Positions 50,345 to 61,914 of a DNA stretch of 64,000 bases are shown here, piece after piece (position 1 is the stretch's first letter; every line of letters starts with the position of its first letter). Origin of the DNA: Apostichopus japonicus. Taxonomy: Eukaryota > Echinodermata > Holothuroidea > Aspidochirotida > Stichopodidae. The notes beneath the pieces were generated by a model. That model saw nothing but the letters and a program-made list of their open reading frames with translations. It searched no databases and was not told the origin of the DNA. Both the position numbers and the translations under genes were made by a program. The stretch is taken from contig NC_092583.1 in NCBI RefSeq assembly GCF_037975245.1, forward strand, positions 2,130,764 to 2,194,763, given 5' to 3'.

Positions 50345-50545
50345 ATGCTAATGAGGTAATTATCTCTCAGGCCTGCCCCGCAACCAATCACCAACCCTCA
50401 TTTCCCAATCCCTGTACACTAAACAATGTCTTCACCTGGGCCAGATGCTAATGAGGTAATTATCTCTCAGGCCTGCCCCGCAACCGATCACCAACCCCCT
50501 CATTTCCCGATCCCTGTGCACTCAACAGTGTCTTCACCTGGGCCA
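50345..50545. repeat. Two tandem copies of a 100-bp unit
   Basis: 50345-50444 and 50445-50545 are nearly identical (beginning ATGCTAATGAGGTAATTATC, including CAGGCCTGCCCCGCAACC), with a few substitutions and one extra C. The unit is GC-richer than its surroundings. Confidence 0.92.
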
Positions 50546-50823
50546 GATGCGATTAGCCAGCTGGTAGTATGAGGCGGATATTTCAATGCAGATTGTGACC
50601 TAAATTGTCCACGAATTAGCACATTAATTAGCTTTTTTCCATTCGCAGATCGCCCATTGTTTTTTTCTCAGAGTGTTCGAAATGCCAATGGAATTTTCAT
50701 TAATTCCTTATACAGGAATCACTATGCATATTAGTTGCATACATTGTTACATGGTGACTACTACCTGCATTTAGTATTAAACAGTCCTATAGAATTAGCA
50801 CACACAAAAAAAAAAAAAAATAT

Positions 50824-50860
50824 TAAGAGGTATTTTGTGAAGGACAGATAATACCTCTTA
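50824..50860. repeat. Perfect 11-bp-stem hairpin
   Basis: TAAGAGGTATT at 50824-50834 pairs with AATACCTCTTA at 50850-50860 around a 15-base loop, next to a poly-A run. Confidence 0.7.
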
Positions 50861-51780
50861 GCTACTCTGTCAATTTTCAATGAATACTCAAGTTACAACC
50901 ATATTCAGAAATATGGCAGGTAAGGAAGAGATTTAATGTCTATAATAAAAACATGTTTTGAATTAATAAATTTGAAAAATTTCACACTTTCCCAAAACAT
51001 TTTGCTCAATCACAACTTGACATAGTCCACCTCAAAATTTGTTTGAATTTTTTTGATCAGAATTTTAAAATACCCTGTAAGCACAAATGAAATTGAATTT
51101 GATATATTAAATGTTGAGGCAAGTTTAAAATTTTCCAGCACATAAAAATGATTTGAACAACGACAATCTCCTCCTCCTCCTCAACGACCTCCTCCTCCTC
51201 CAGACTCGCTAGTTTAGTCAATCTCGGGAAATTAAAGAATCAGAGAGGAAACTTCCTAAAGTAACAAATCTAGATTGCTTCGTTTATCTATACTTGATGG
51301 AGATCGGCTTAAGTGTTTAAAATTATGGACAATTCAAACACATTTTCATCTACACCGGCCATTTCTCCCACCCCCCCCCAGTTTTCAACGAAATTGATCG
51401 AGTTAAAGAAACATTGCAGTACTTAACAAATTTCTCAAAAATTACGATCATCTTGAACGACAAAGTGAAGATGACGTCAGCACGATAATTTACGACACAA
51501 AACATTATGTGTATTATTTCTATCATACAAAATTTCTCACAAATAATACTCAACTTCCTTTATGGCATTAACCCCCCCTCCTCCCCCCCCCCTAAAAAAG
51601 GCAAGGAAGAGAGAAAATTTTATCTCGCAACTTAGTGATCTCAATGTCGTCTATCAACAGTGAGACGGTTGGGATAATGTGGGATAAAGTGACCTTGGCT
51701 GAAACAGAGAACCGGTGGGTCTAAAAGAACCAGGTTATGATTTATAACACAGAAAATGTACACACACACACACATAGAGG

Positions 51781-51917
51781 TGTGTTTTACATTAAGACCG
51801 AGGACCCCATTGTATTTTCCATTGTTCAAATCCACGTACCCTAACCTTAACAATACCCCATAACAATAAAATTCTTTTGAGGACGTGGTGGTTCTTTAGA
51901 AATCACATCAAGATTAA
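51781..51917. mobile_element. 180-bp inverted-repeat element, copy 2 (truncated)
   Basis: Shares GTGTTTTACATT, ATTGTTCAAATCCACGTACC and TAACAATACCCCATAACAAT with 9197-9376 in the same orientation, but lacks the right terminus. Confidence 0.6.
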
Positions 51918-52678
51918 AAAACAAGTGCAGATGTACACACACAATTTCTTACAGAACAACAAGACTCAAACCTTGCAAACCATTAATCCGAGGATGGTAA
52001 TTTATACGAGATGCAAAGGACCGTGACCATCAAACACCATCACAGCATATCATGCTTCAATACTTTTGAATCATTTCTGTATTCTACCCCTTGCTGAAAG
52101 ATGCAAGAAAACACAACCAAAAAAGGATGTTAGATCCAGTTAAAATACCACGGTTGAAACTGCAATACAAAAAAAAAACACTCAACTGCTCGGATTACAG
52201 GTTACTCAGAACACACTGTTTTCACAGGATGAAAGCTTTGAAGTCTTGACGGTAAAATTGAAACGACTCTACCTTTTTTTTGCTCCATCCAACAATCCTC
52301 CACTTGAGAGGGAAGCAATGAAAACAACAAGGGATTTACTGCTAAGAGTCCTTCATTTACATAGTCTGTAGATATACGTTATAACCTTCTCCATTAGAAT
52401 TTCTGATAAAACCAAAAAAAAAACCCTGGATTTCCGTAGGGATTAAAATACTGTTAACAGAACAAAGGGGGAGGAGGAGCAGTGAAAAGAACTTAAAACA
52501 AAAAAACAACACAAGATCATAGAAAGGTAGAAGCACCATTGACCATATACTTGGCCTTATGATAAGTCGCTGCGTGCTGTCACCGAGAGATCTCCATCTT
52601 GATTCATCATCGCTGGTGAACAGGAGGAGGTATGCCTTGAGTCCAGGAAGCGCGGGCTGTATCTTGGTATCGTCTCTG

Positions 52679-52816
52679 CTAGAAGGTAAAACGATTCCAG
52701 AGCTGGTCTCCGATGTCGATGACCGACCTTTCTCCGTTTGGTTTTTCTTTCTTGGGCGTAGAGTACACGTATAAAATCTTGTTCTCAGGAGGGGGGTGTC
52801 TTCTTGTACGACGGTG
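52679..52816 (-). CDS. Candidate terminal coding exon (45 residues)
   Basis: After a TTTTAACAG acceptor, phase 0 gives HRRTRRHPPPENKILYVYST, then PKKEKPNGERSVIDIGDQLW and NRFTF-TAG. Codons end mostly in G or C, unlike the AT-rich surroundings. I do not recognise the sequence. The nearest upstream minus-strand gene is at 59477-61723. Joining from its weak, in-phase GTTTGC donor (after GGACAAGGG) would give it a different C-terminus, but the exon could belong to an unseen gene. Another frame (phase 1) is also open, so the call is tentative. Confidence 0.4.
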   Translation of the reverse strand, partial: HRRTRRHPPPENKILYVYSTPKKEKPNGERSVIDIGDQLWNRFTF

Positions 52817-54289
52817 CTGTTAAAACGGGAAACACATCACTTATAATACGTTTATTCAAGTGTAACTGTTCAACGACAACATGAAGGTCATTCTTTAAGG
52901 AAAATACTTTGAGGATTAAAGATGGTAGAATTTTGTATTATACACCAAATAGAAAGAAAAGACCAAACAGATGAATTAAAATCTTAAGTTTAGAAAGCAT
53001 TTGAGATGTCATTTAACAACTGGTAAGAATTTATACAGTACATTGCAATCCACAATGTTTGCCTTACCCCTTTATTTACAATGCAAGATGCACTGGGATG
53101 TACCTGTACTGTATATATTTTTCAAGTCAAAGACATTGTTTTAAATTGGCCTGATAAGTCTGCAAGCTCTTTCTACATGTCTGCAGGCTCTCTCCAGAAC
53201 TTTGTTTTTTGCACATTTTTACGGAGATCGTTTGTAACCACGCAAGAATTCGGATCTGCACACGTACAGCACTACAGACAGTATATATGTACAGCACTTG
53301 AGCCACCTGTAGTTTACATCTAGAGGGTTTTTAAATTGTGGAGACCTACTGTAAGTCCTAAGACTGAGTGCCAAATTTGAAGTACAAATTGTACACACAT
53401 ATGATAATAAAGTGAACTTGAGAGATCTCCAAAGCTATTAAACCATCAAGAAATGTGTGAAATTCTTTCTTCTTTAAAAAAGGTCAAAAGGTCACTCCGA
53501 CGTATATAGTGGGATGTACAGTAACACGGTATATAGCAGAGCACAACTAACACTTGGTATGTGCAAACAAACAAACAACTGAAGGCTATGAGTTTACAAA
53601 CAATAACACGACAATAGAATGTACTGTACGGAAAACACATAGAGTATATACAGTATATAACATACTGTATGGTAATCATGGATTCAGCTCTAAAAACACA
53701 GTCAATTCTGGACATGAAAATCCAATACTTATTTTAAACGATTCCTAGAAATTTATTTTAAAACGGGGAATGGAATCGAACACATTTTAAGCCATTAGGA
53801 GATGCCTGACATGAGGAGCTGCCTGTATCATCATCCACTGTAAGGCTGTTAGGGAGCAGAATTTCAAAAATTTATAGCAATTTATAGAGAAATCACAGTC
53901 ATGGTACTTGAATATCGTACAGGGACCCCCCCCCCCCCATATGATGCCATTTTTGACACAACCAGGTCACATTTGACACAACAGTGCGTTTAAATAAACA
54001 CTCATCAGGGGTTGTTAACGATGATTAAACAGAATGCAGCCTGCTAAAGGCATTGTATAAAACTAAAGCACCAATGGTGTAGTAGCTCATACCAGATGGA
54101 TCATTTGGACGTAAGTTTTTCTTAATAAATGAGCCTATTAGATTTAAACCTTTTAGCATCCATAGCTGAAGTACAGTAGGTTGCTACAGTATTTTGACAT
54201 AAAATGACCCCTAGTGATTTTTGTTATCATAAATACTTCAAAAGAAACAAAAGGCCTACTAAGACAAAGATTAATCAATATCCACCAGT

Positions 54290-55035
54290 GGGAGTTAAGA
54301 ATTGCAAAGTTGCAGCAATTTGAAGTTTTTGACACTTTGACCCCATAACATAATTAATTAACACATCACTACAATGTACCAACTATATATACCAATAACA
54401 ACATGCCAGGTTTGAACATAATCCTTACTATGGTTGCAGAGTTACAGCAATTTCAAGAATTTAACCTATGTTGATCTATTTGCTTGACACATGTACATCA
54501 ATTAGTACTATCAACTAACAACTGTATATACCATGTTTCATTAACAATGTGACTTATAATTGCAGTTACATTTGAAGCAATTTGAAGATTTTGCCCTTTG
54601 ACATCTTAACCTGATTATAGACATCAATATGTACCAACCATTTAAAACATATTTTTGAAAGATTGGCCCTTAAAGGCCAATACTGACCCCTTGATGGCCT
54701 TTGATCTAAAAATCGCACACACCCAAAAGGTACCACCAGTCATAGATGATTATGACTAACTTTCATTAATATCCATGGCTATCTGTAGGAGAAGAAGCAT
54801 TTTGCAGATTTTCACAAATTGACCCCTATTGACCCCTAGATGACATTTGACCTGAAACTCCCGAACATCAATAATGTCCCCTTACCCAATGATGATTGTG
54901 TCCAAGTTTCATATAAATCCAGCGACAGCTGTATGAGAAGAAGCAGTTTAACAAACTGTGTGAACAGACGGATGGACGGACAGATAGACACATAAATAGA
55001 TAGCTAGCTAGATAGATAGATAGATGGTTAGTTAG
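54290..55035. repeat. Degenerate ~130-bp tandem repeat ending in (GACG/GATA)n
   Basis: GCAATTTGAAG-type blocks followed by TTTGACC occur near 54317, 54449, 54578 and 54798. The array ends in GAACAGACGGATGGACGGAC and a GATA run. It resembles the TTTGACCCC...GACGGACAGACGG repeats common in marine invertebrate genomes. Confidence 0.6.
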
Positions 55036-57706
55036 ATAGTTAGATACATGATAGAAAGCATTATTACAATAGCTCAACCAGCACTACATCATACATGCTG
55101 GTATGAGCTAAAACCTCAAATGGTAGCACACTGAATTTGACAGCATACAGGTAGTTCAGACTTTAGACTTGTACATCATTGTATGCTTAAGCCTTATAAG
55201 CCTTATACTGTATATATCTGTATTTGCCCATATAAGCTGTACTGAGCGAGCATGTAATCTTAGGGCATTGTTGTGAATTATGGGGGTAAAAACTGTTATC
55301 AGATAACATTTATTTACTACGCTGTCATTTTTATCGTTTTGCCATTTTTGTGATCCATCATGCAGTGCAGTACATACGTACACAGAGTTTGAACATGAAA
55401 GCAGTCGCAATGCGTTGAGAGTGTGAGACAGAGAGAGGTGGAGAGAGGGAGAGAGAATCATCTGTCATAACGCACAGACTATAAATCACAATGTACAATA
55501 GTACTTCAGTAGTTTATTTACTATTCACATGAGTATTCCCACTGCTGCGAAATCTCTACGACAACAAAAACAAAGTCTGATCGTGTAGAGATGTTTAACT
55601 ACAGATAGCGTAGAATCAAAGAGAAATTTCACACAGTTCAACTTCTGATAAGAATGGTAGATACCGAAGGAGGGGGAGAAAGCGAGCATTGCCCCGGAAG
55701 GGATATACAGCTCGGGGTAAGAGGTGCTAGAAACAAACGTTTTCCAGTCACAGAATTTAGGATCTATAGAGATATGTAACTGTAGGCTGGAGACACATAT
55801 AGTACATTTAATGTTTGACATGTTCACCTGGCGTCACTTGCAGGAACAACATTAGAAATTTTGTGGTTTCAAGATTTCAAGAGGGTAATTACCCACACCC
55901 TGCACAATTTTCGAAAGACTGCTGGAAAAGTACGCAAAGAGTTGTGCAATTGATGGAATTAGGGAAGTGAAAAAGTTTCTGCATCTGATTAAATTAAGCA
56001 TTAAAATTGAGCACTGAGCAGATGGCTAATGTGTAGTCAAAGCCAAATTTTCTGTGCAAAATGAAGGGTCATGATAAAGTGTAAGAAATCAGCCACTGTA
56101 CAAAAATATTTCAGCAGACAACTACACATCAATTTCAAGATTTATAACCACACATGCATATATGATACCCTATGTGTAACATTACTGTACATTCTTCAAT
56201 GTTATACACACTATACAAATTTGCTGGGGAAAGAGAAGAGTGGGATGAGGGGGGGGGGTGGAATGATAGGAGGTAGGCGAAGGGAACAGAAGGGGAAGAT
56301 AGAAGAAGGGGAGGACGATACAGAGGAGAAAGACAAAGCTGGAGAGACAGGCAACAGGATTTTGTCCATACAAGAAAAAAAAAACAATCTGCTTGATTTT
56401 TACACAATCCTTGCCCCAAAATCATCCCTCCACTTTCATTTTCTTGTCAACTAACTTCAATTAACCCACTTCTCCTCTCTGTCAATGACAACATTACTGT
56501 TTTTACATCTATGTAGGGGTCAATAAATGCTTACTAAGTTTTTTTTTGTCAATATCATGCACTTTATGATGTGCTGTATGGGCTTTGCAAGTAGCCATGG
56601 ACTACCCCCATTGACCCAACACCTGTTTCTACAATAACAATCACCAGATAGCATCCAATCTTCTCAGTAGCCAACCCTCTCCCCCCCCTCCCCCTTCTCC
56701 CAACAACCCTCACTACAAACCTATTAGCAAACTACTGTACACTTTGGCTACATCATGGTTTCTCACTGTATAGCCAGTGGCACCATAGCTACAGTACTGT
56801 ACCATTCCAAAGCAACAACTGTACTAGTTACTGTACAGTTCATATCCGTTGACCCTCGGAGTAAATATCACACAGTATGACACACATAGATCTAATGACA
56901 AGGCAAATGTTGTTACTGTAGTACTTTTTGAAGAAAACACATTCTGAATTCGTAGGTGTTGAAACCAAACTCCACTGCTTCCTTGTACGGTCATTTGAAG
57001 TACAGTACAGTATAAAGGAACCGTTGATACCAGCCTTCATAAAGCAGGGTGTAACCAGCACTAGTCATAAAATGCTGAATAATGAAAAGCATTTTCACAT
57101 ATAAAAGTAGTCAGTACCAGCGCCTGACTTAAATGTTTGAGAGAGGGAGGGGGGGCAAGGCAACGTTTGTACACTGGCTTGGCAAGTTATAAAATTTGCT
57201 TGGATTTTCATTGAAATGGCAGGGCACCACAGTAACTATCAGCTCTTTGCAAAAGGGCACAAAGGCAATATTTAAAGAAAAACGACAGGACAGGAATACG
57301 TGAGACTGGCTAACATGTAAACAAAACGACTGAAAACAGGAACGAATCACAAGATCGTTCGTAATACCATAAATATATATCCAGCAGCTGCTTGATAGCT
57401 GTTTGCTGGTACTGGACAAGACTAAAGCACTGTTTTAGCTTGAAAACAATGGGAGTACCTACTGTATGGCAACTCATATAAAGGGGCATGGCAGACGTTG
57501 CCACCGGAAATGGATGGTTTTAAGGGCAAATATAGCATCGGTGCCATCAGTTTATTTGAACCCTGGTTACCGCTGTGCATAGACTGTCCACTAGGGTTTT
57601 TACCCTGTTCAATTCAAAAATCCCATTTGCATTTATTTGTTAAATATAATATGTTTCAGTTACTTCCAAACAGTGATTCCTGACAGTTTTTACTTTCCCA
57701 ACTTTT
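55036..57706. other. Intergenic or intronic AT-rich DNA
   Basis: No supported gene. A 100-codon minus-strand frame at 55525-55827 is noted under findings. Poly-C tracts and TACTGTA-type words are frequent. Confidence 0.4.
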
Positions 57707-58498
57707 ACATGTTAGATTAAAGTTTGATTTGAGGCTTCATGTTAACATGTTAGGTTAATGTTAAATTGAGGCTACTGTTACATGTTTACATGTTAGGTTC
57801 ATGTTGAATTGAGGCTACATGTTAACATGTTAGGTTCATGTTAAATTGAGGCTACTGTTACATGTTTACATGTTAGGTTCATGTTGAATTGAGGCTACAT
57901 GTTAACATGTTAGGTTAATGTTAAATTGAGGCTACTGTTACATGTTTACATGTTAGGTTCATGTTGAATTGAGGCTACATGTTAACATGTTAGGTTAATG
58001 TTAAATTGAGGCTACTGTTACATGTTTACATGTTAGGTTCATGTTGAATTGAGGCTACATGTTAACATGTTAGGTTAATGTTAAATTGAGGCTACTGTTA
58101 CATGTTTACATGTTAGGTTAATGTTGAATTGAGGCTACATGTTAACATGTTAGGTTCATGTTAAATTGAGGCTACTGTTACATGTTTACATGTTAGGTTC
58201 ATGTTGAATTGAGGCTACATGTTAACATGTTAGGTTAATGTTAAATTGAGGCTACTGTTACATGTTTACATGTTAGGTTCATGTTGAATTGAGGCTACAT
58301 GTTAACATGTTAGGTTAATGTTAAATTGAGGCTACTGTTACATGTTTACATGTTAGGTTCATGTTGAATTGAGGCTACATGTTAACATGTTAGGTTAATG
58401 TTGAATTGAGGCTACATGTTACATATAGTTTACATATTAGGTTAATGTTGAATTGAGGCTACATGTTAACATGTCAGGTTAATGTTGAATTGAGGCTA
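57707..58498. repeat. Minisatellite with 80-bp higher-order unit
   Basis: About eight to ten 80-bp units, each made of two related monomers: TACATGTTAACATGTTAGGT..TTAAATTGAGGC and TACTGTTACATGTTTACATG..TTGAATTGAGGC. Register is visible from TGTTACATGTTTACATG recurring at exact 80-base steps (about 57777 to 58337). Variation is mainly GGTTC versus GGTTA; the right edge decays into single monomers. Confidence 0.95.
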
Positions 58499-59476
58499 AC
58501 AGTACATGTCTGTATTTAACACCCAATATTTATAGTTGAGTGCAGCTGTTGAACATTCAGGAGTTAGATAGTTGTATGATCCCGCTGATGGGATCAGCAT
58601 AAGAAACAGTACTTAGATGTCCTATCTCCATTGTACTCAGCTATTGTACTTGCATCGAGCTGTTTGTACATGGTAGCTGTGTTACTGTTCCTTACAGTAG
58701 CATGTAAAATTTCAAAATGTATTTTGTATTTTTTTTTTTTTGATTTTTCTGTCATAAATTGCTGGTTAAACATTCAGTGTACACAGACTTATCACTAAAC
58801 CTAACGTACTGCACTGTGAATACAGTACAAAAAACCATCGATACTTGAGAAACAATAGACAACTAATGTCGGCTTATATGGTAGATTCTTCTCCGTTTAA
58901 ATTTCTACATAGATTATATTTTATATCTTGAAATACTTTTTTGTTCCAGGTTAAGCCACTTTTATTCCAGAAACTTCGGCAACCCTCCAAAACAATGCAA
59001 TCTGAGTTTGATGCAAACATTAAGTCAGCCGCTGTAAGACCTCTTCAGCTGATTTTTGGTCGTCCTAACAGAAATTTGGTCATCTCAGACAACCATTAAA
59101 AACTGACTATGACATACTGAGCACTATGAGATTCAGTACAGATCTAATTTAGAGCTAATGTAGAGTAGACAACATTTTAGTCCTCTACTATAAACAACTG
59201 ATTTTTTAATTCAAAACTAAAGATTCCCTTGTTCATCAAGAGGGATGTATTGAAAATCATATGTAATGGGTTTGTAGATATCCAAGACAGGGTTCTCCTA
59301 CTTACCTAGTGGTGACCAGCAAACATAGTACAACGTTAAGGCAATCTTGCACTATTTAAAATATATGTCTACAACCCAAGGCATCATCACATACACAGAC
59401 AGACCATGATGATAACACATTCACGTTCTTAGTATTCAGGGTTTAAACGGCAAAGTATCATAGTATTTCACATACC

Positions 59477-61723
59477 TCATGAGATAACGCAAACCCCTTG
59501 TCCATCTGGGTCTCTCTTCAAAGGTATGTCTCCTTCATTCCGGTACATGACCCGGGGCCTTTTGACCCTCTCCTCCGAGTCTGAGTCCTGATGGTCCTCA
59601 CTGTTGGATGGCTCAACTCTGCCTCTCTTCTTCTCCATCCTCTCTTCATCCAGTAATGAGCGGATGGATGATTTGGTGCTCTCTTCCCCCGGTGAGCCCT
59701 CCGGATGCCCAACCTTTCTGGAATGACTTTTACAACTACAGCTCCTCTCGACATTTTGGAGGAGGCGTGACTTTTTCGAGTATACATGTCCAGCAGACCG
59801 ACTGCTGCAGTCCGAGCTACAAGATGTGGAGCGGTGTGATGCAGTCTGGGATGAGGGACTATCCCTCTGAGCAGGAGGCGGGCTGGCAGTCGTTAAAGAG
59901 GATTTAACTAAACCTGACGCCATACCAGGGATTGACCCACTGTGACCCCCCAGCTCACCGGACAGGGGACTGGGAGGGGTGATGCCACGGTTCTTTAACT
60001 TCCACTCGCTGTAGACATTCATGAGGAGAGCCACGCTAGGCCAATCAGCATCTGTGCTTCCGCTCGCATTAGCTAGACTCCTCTGGTATTCATCCTCTGT
60101 GATGGCGAGGTACCCAATGGGTGCTTGGGGGTTAATATGTCCGCTACCTTTTGACGACATGCTGCCCTCGTACACAGTACTACCCATTCCATTTTCACTT
60201 TCGCTACCACCTTCAGCGCCGCCACCACTATGCTTGCTAAACTGTCCATGGTGGATGCCGCGCCTACGTCGATAAGGCCTACGCTTCACCTTAAATGGTT
60301 CTTTGTTCTTTATTTCCCTAGGAGGGAGATCTAATAAGTCTGAAAATGTCTGCATGAAAGGGTTATGTTTCTGTTTTGGCTTCGGATCGGGTCTCGCAAG
60401 GATCCTCTCCAGGGAAAAGTCGGATGTCGAAGGTCGTTTCCTTCTCTCTGCCTCTGGCTCTTTCCCCTTCTGTGAACTGCAAGAGAGGTCCAACACCCCT
60501 TCACCGACCTCTCCCCCCTCCTGATACGCCCCACCCTCCGACTTGGAGGACGACGGTGGGAAACTAGACTGCGTGGAGGAAGGCCGATCGCTGCACGATT
60601 CGTCGGTGCTATTGCTTCCGCTGTCCCCGTCGCAGTACCCGTACGGCGGTTCCTCTATGCCGAAGACGTCATCCGAACTCGAGGGCATCGCGGACTGGCT
60701 ATCTGGGGTGGTGCTCTCGACCGCAGGGGAGAAGAACAGTGTGTCGATGCTCCTGGTCACACTCTGGGAGTCCTGCTTGATCTGTTGGTCGTAGTTTAGC
60801 AATGTCCTTCTCAATTTCTCCCTCAGCACGTCCAACAGAGATATCTTACCATTTTTGGCGACGCTGCTGCTCTCCGCCATCGTATGAGGAGAGATACTCT
60901 GGTGTTCACCATCCAGCGCAGGGTACGGACCCTGCGGGAAATTAGATCTCACGCTGCTCTCACTTAAGACTTTCTTGTCTGCCTGTTTCTCTCCGCCGCC
61001 TCTGGACTCATCCAAGAGTCTCTCCTGGAAAGCTTCGCTGCTCATCTTGAGCTGCCACTCTTTCACTACGTCTGCGTCGTTGGACTTGAGGCTCCGGTAG
61101 ATGGAGTCCTCCACGAAGCTGGCCAACCTGCGGCCCTGTTCGGTCCACTGCTGGCTGTTCGGTTGGTTCTTCAACAGTCTGGACGGGATCGGTTCAAACA
61201 GTTCCAGAGTGGACCGCTTGAAGCTCTCCGCTCCCTGTTCTTCGCTCGTACCACTCTCCTCCAACAGAGAATTCACAGAGGATACAAACTGGGAACTCCT
61301 GCTAAAGGAGCTTGGTTTACTACTGTCTGACGAGGACATTTTCGAATCTTTCTGACTCGAGTTGCCTTTCTCGTTAGGTATCTCTTTCAAGTATTTCTCC
61401 TGACCATCACACACAAGCTGGCAGGTGACAGTCCTTCCATCATTCATCTTCAAGACAAGTGTTTCCTCGCCTTTCTTCTTAAACGGTTTACCACCCCTGT
61501 TGATTCTTTCTTGATTCAGAGCAGCAGATGATGATGATGACGACGACAATAACTCATTGTCTTTCTCGCTACTATTGTTGTCTGTTGTGTTGGCCTCGGT
61601 GACCTTTGACGAGGAGCAAAGCGGATTGCAAGTTCTCACTGCTGAGCCTACAGGATGGTGGGGGGAAGGAGAATCGTTCCCAGTTAGTTTTGTCTCCCTC
61701 TGTACTTCAGGTTCCATTCTCAT
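59477..61723 (-). CDS. Unrecognised 748-residue disordered protein with eh1-like and CaaX-like motifs
   Basis: A single large exon from an ATG at 61723 (in-frame TGA two codons upstream) to a TGA at 59477. The exon opens at 61774 after TTTTCACAG. Residues 85-116 (EETLVLKMNDGRTVTCQLVC) could form a small beta element. GVLDLSC (409-415) resembles a CtBP-binding PxDLS site, and FSLERILA (436-443) is a good eh1 motif, the Groucho/TLE-binding signature. KVKRRPYRRRRG (478-489) is a likely nuclear signal. A short conserved-looking segment lies at 560-580 (WPSVALLMNVYSEWKLKNRG). The protein ends CVIS, a textbook farnesyl-type CaaX box. The stop lies one base before a GTATGT donor, so 3'UTR or an alternative C-terminus is probably spliced on. 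A transcriptional co-repressor role is inferred; the family is unknown to me. Confidence 0.85.
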   Translation of the reverse strand: MRMEPEVQRETKLTGNDSPSPHHPVGSAVRTCNPLCSSSKVTEANTTDNNSSEKDNELLSSSSSSSAALNQERINRGGKPFKKKGEETLVLKMNDGRTVTCQLVCDGQEKYLKEIPNEKGNSSQKDSKMSSSDSSKPSSFSRSSQFVSSVNSLLEESGTSEEQGAESFKRSTLELFEPIPSRLLKNQPNSQQWTEQGRRLASFVEDSIYRSLKSNDADVVKEWQLKMSSEAFQERLLDESRGGGEKQADKKVLSESSVRSNFPQGPYPALDGEHQSISPHTMAESSSVAKNGKISLLDVLREKLRRTLLNYDQQIKQDSQSVTRSIDTLFFSPAVESTTPDSQSAMPSSSDDVFGIEEPPYGYCDGDSGSNSTDESCSDRPSSTQSSFPPSSSKSEGGAYQEGGEVGEGVLDLSCSSQKGKEPEAERRKRPSTSDFSLERILARPDPKPKQKHNPFMQTFSDLLDLPPREIKNKEPFKVKRRPYRRRRGIHHGQFSKHSGGGAEGGSESENGMGSTVYEGSMSSKGSGHINPQAPIGYLAITEDEYQRSLANASGSTDADWPSVALLMNVYSEWKLKNRGITPPSPLSGELGGHSGSIPGMASGLVKSSLTTASPPPAQRDSPSSQTASHRSTSCSSDCSSRSAGHVYSKKSRLLQNVERSCSCKSHSRKVGHPEGSPGEESTKSSIRSLLDEERMEKKRGRVEPSNSEDHQDSDSEERVKRPRVMYRNEGDIPLKRDPDGQGVCVIS

Positions 61724-61914
61724 CCATCAATCGTAGGTTTGGTTCTCAGTGCTCCAAGGCAAGAGTCCTGACAGCTGTGAAAATAATGGAAAATCCAACT
61801 TAACGGTAAGAAGCTACGCAGTCTTTCAACCCTGACCTTAAATACTGTCATGTCAATTGTGCATCAAAGAATGAGAGTACAGTGCCTACGAACGTATTAC
61901 TTGGTACAATCAAT

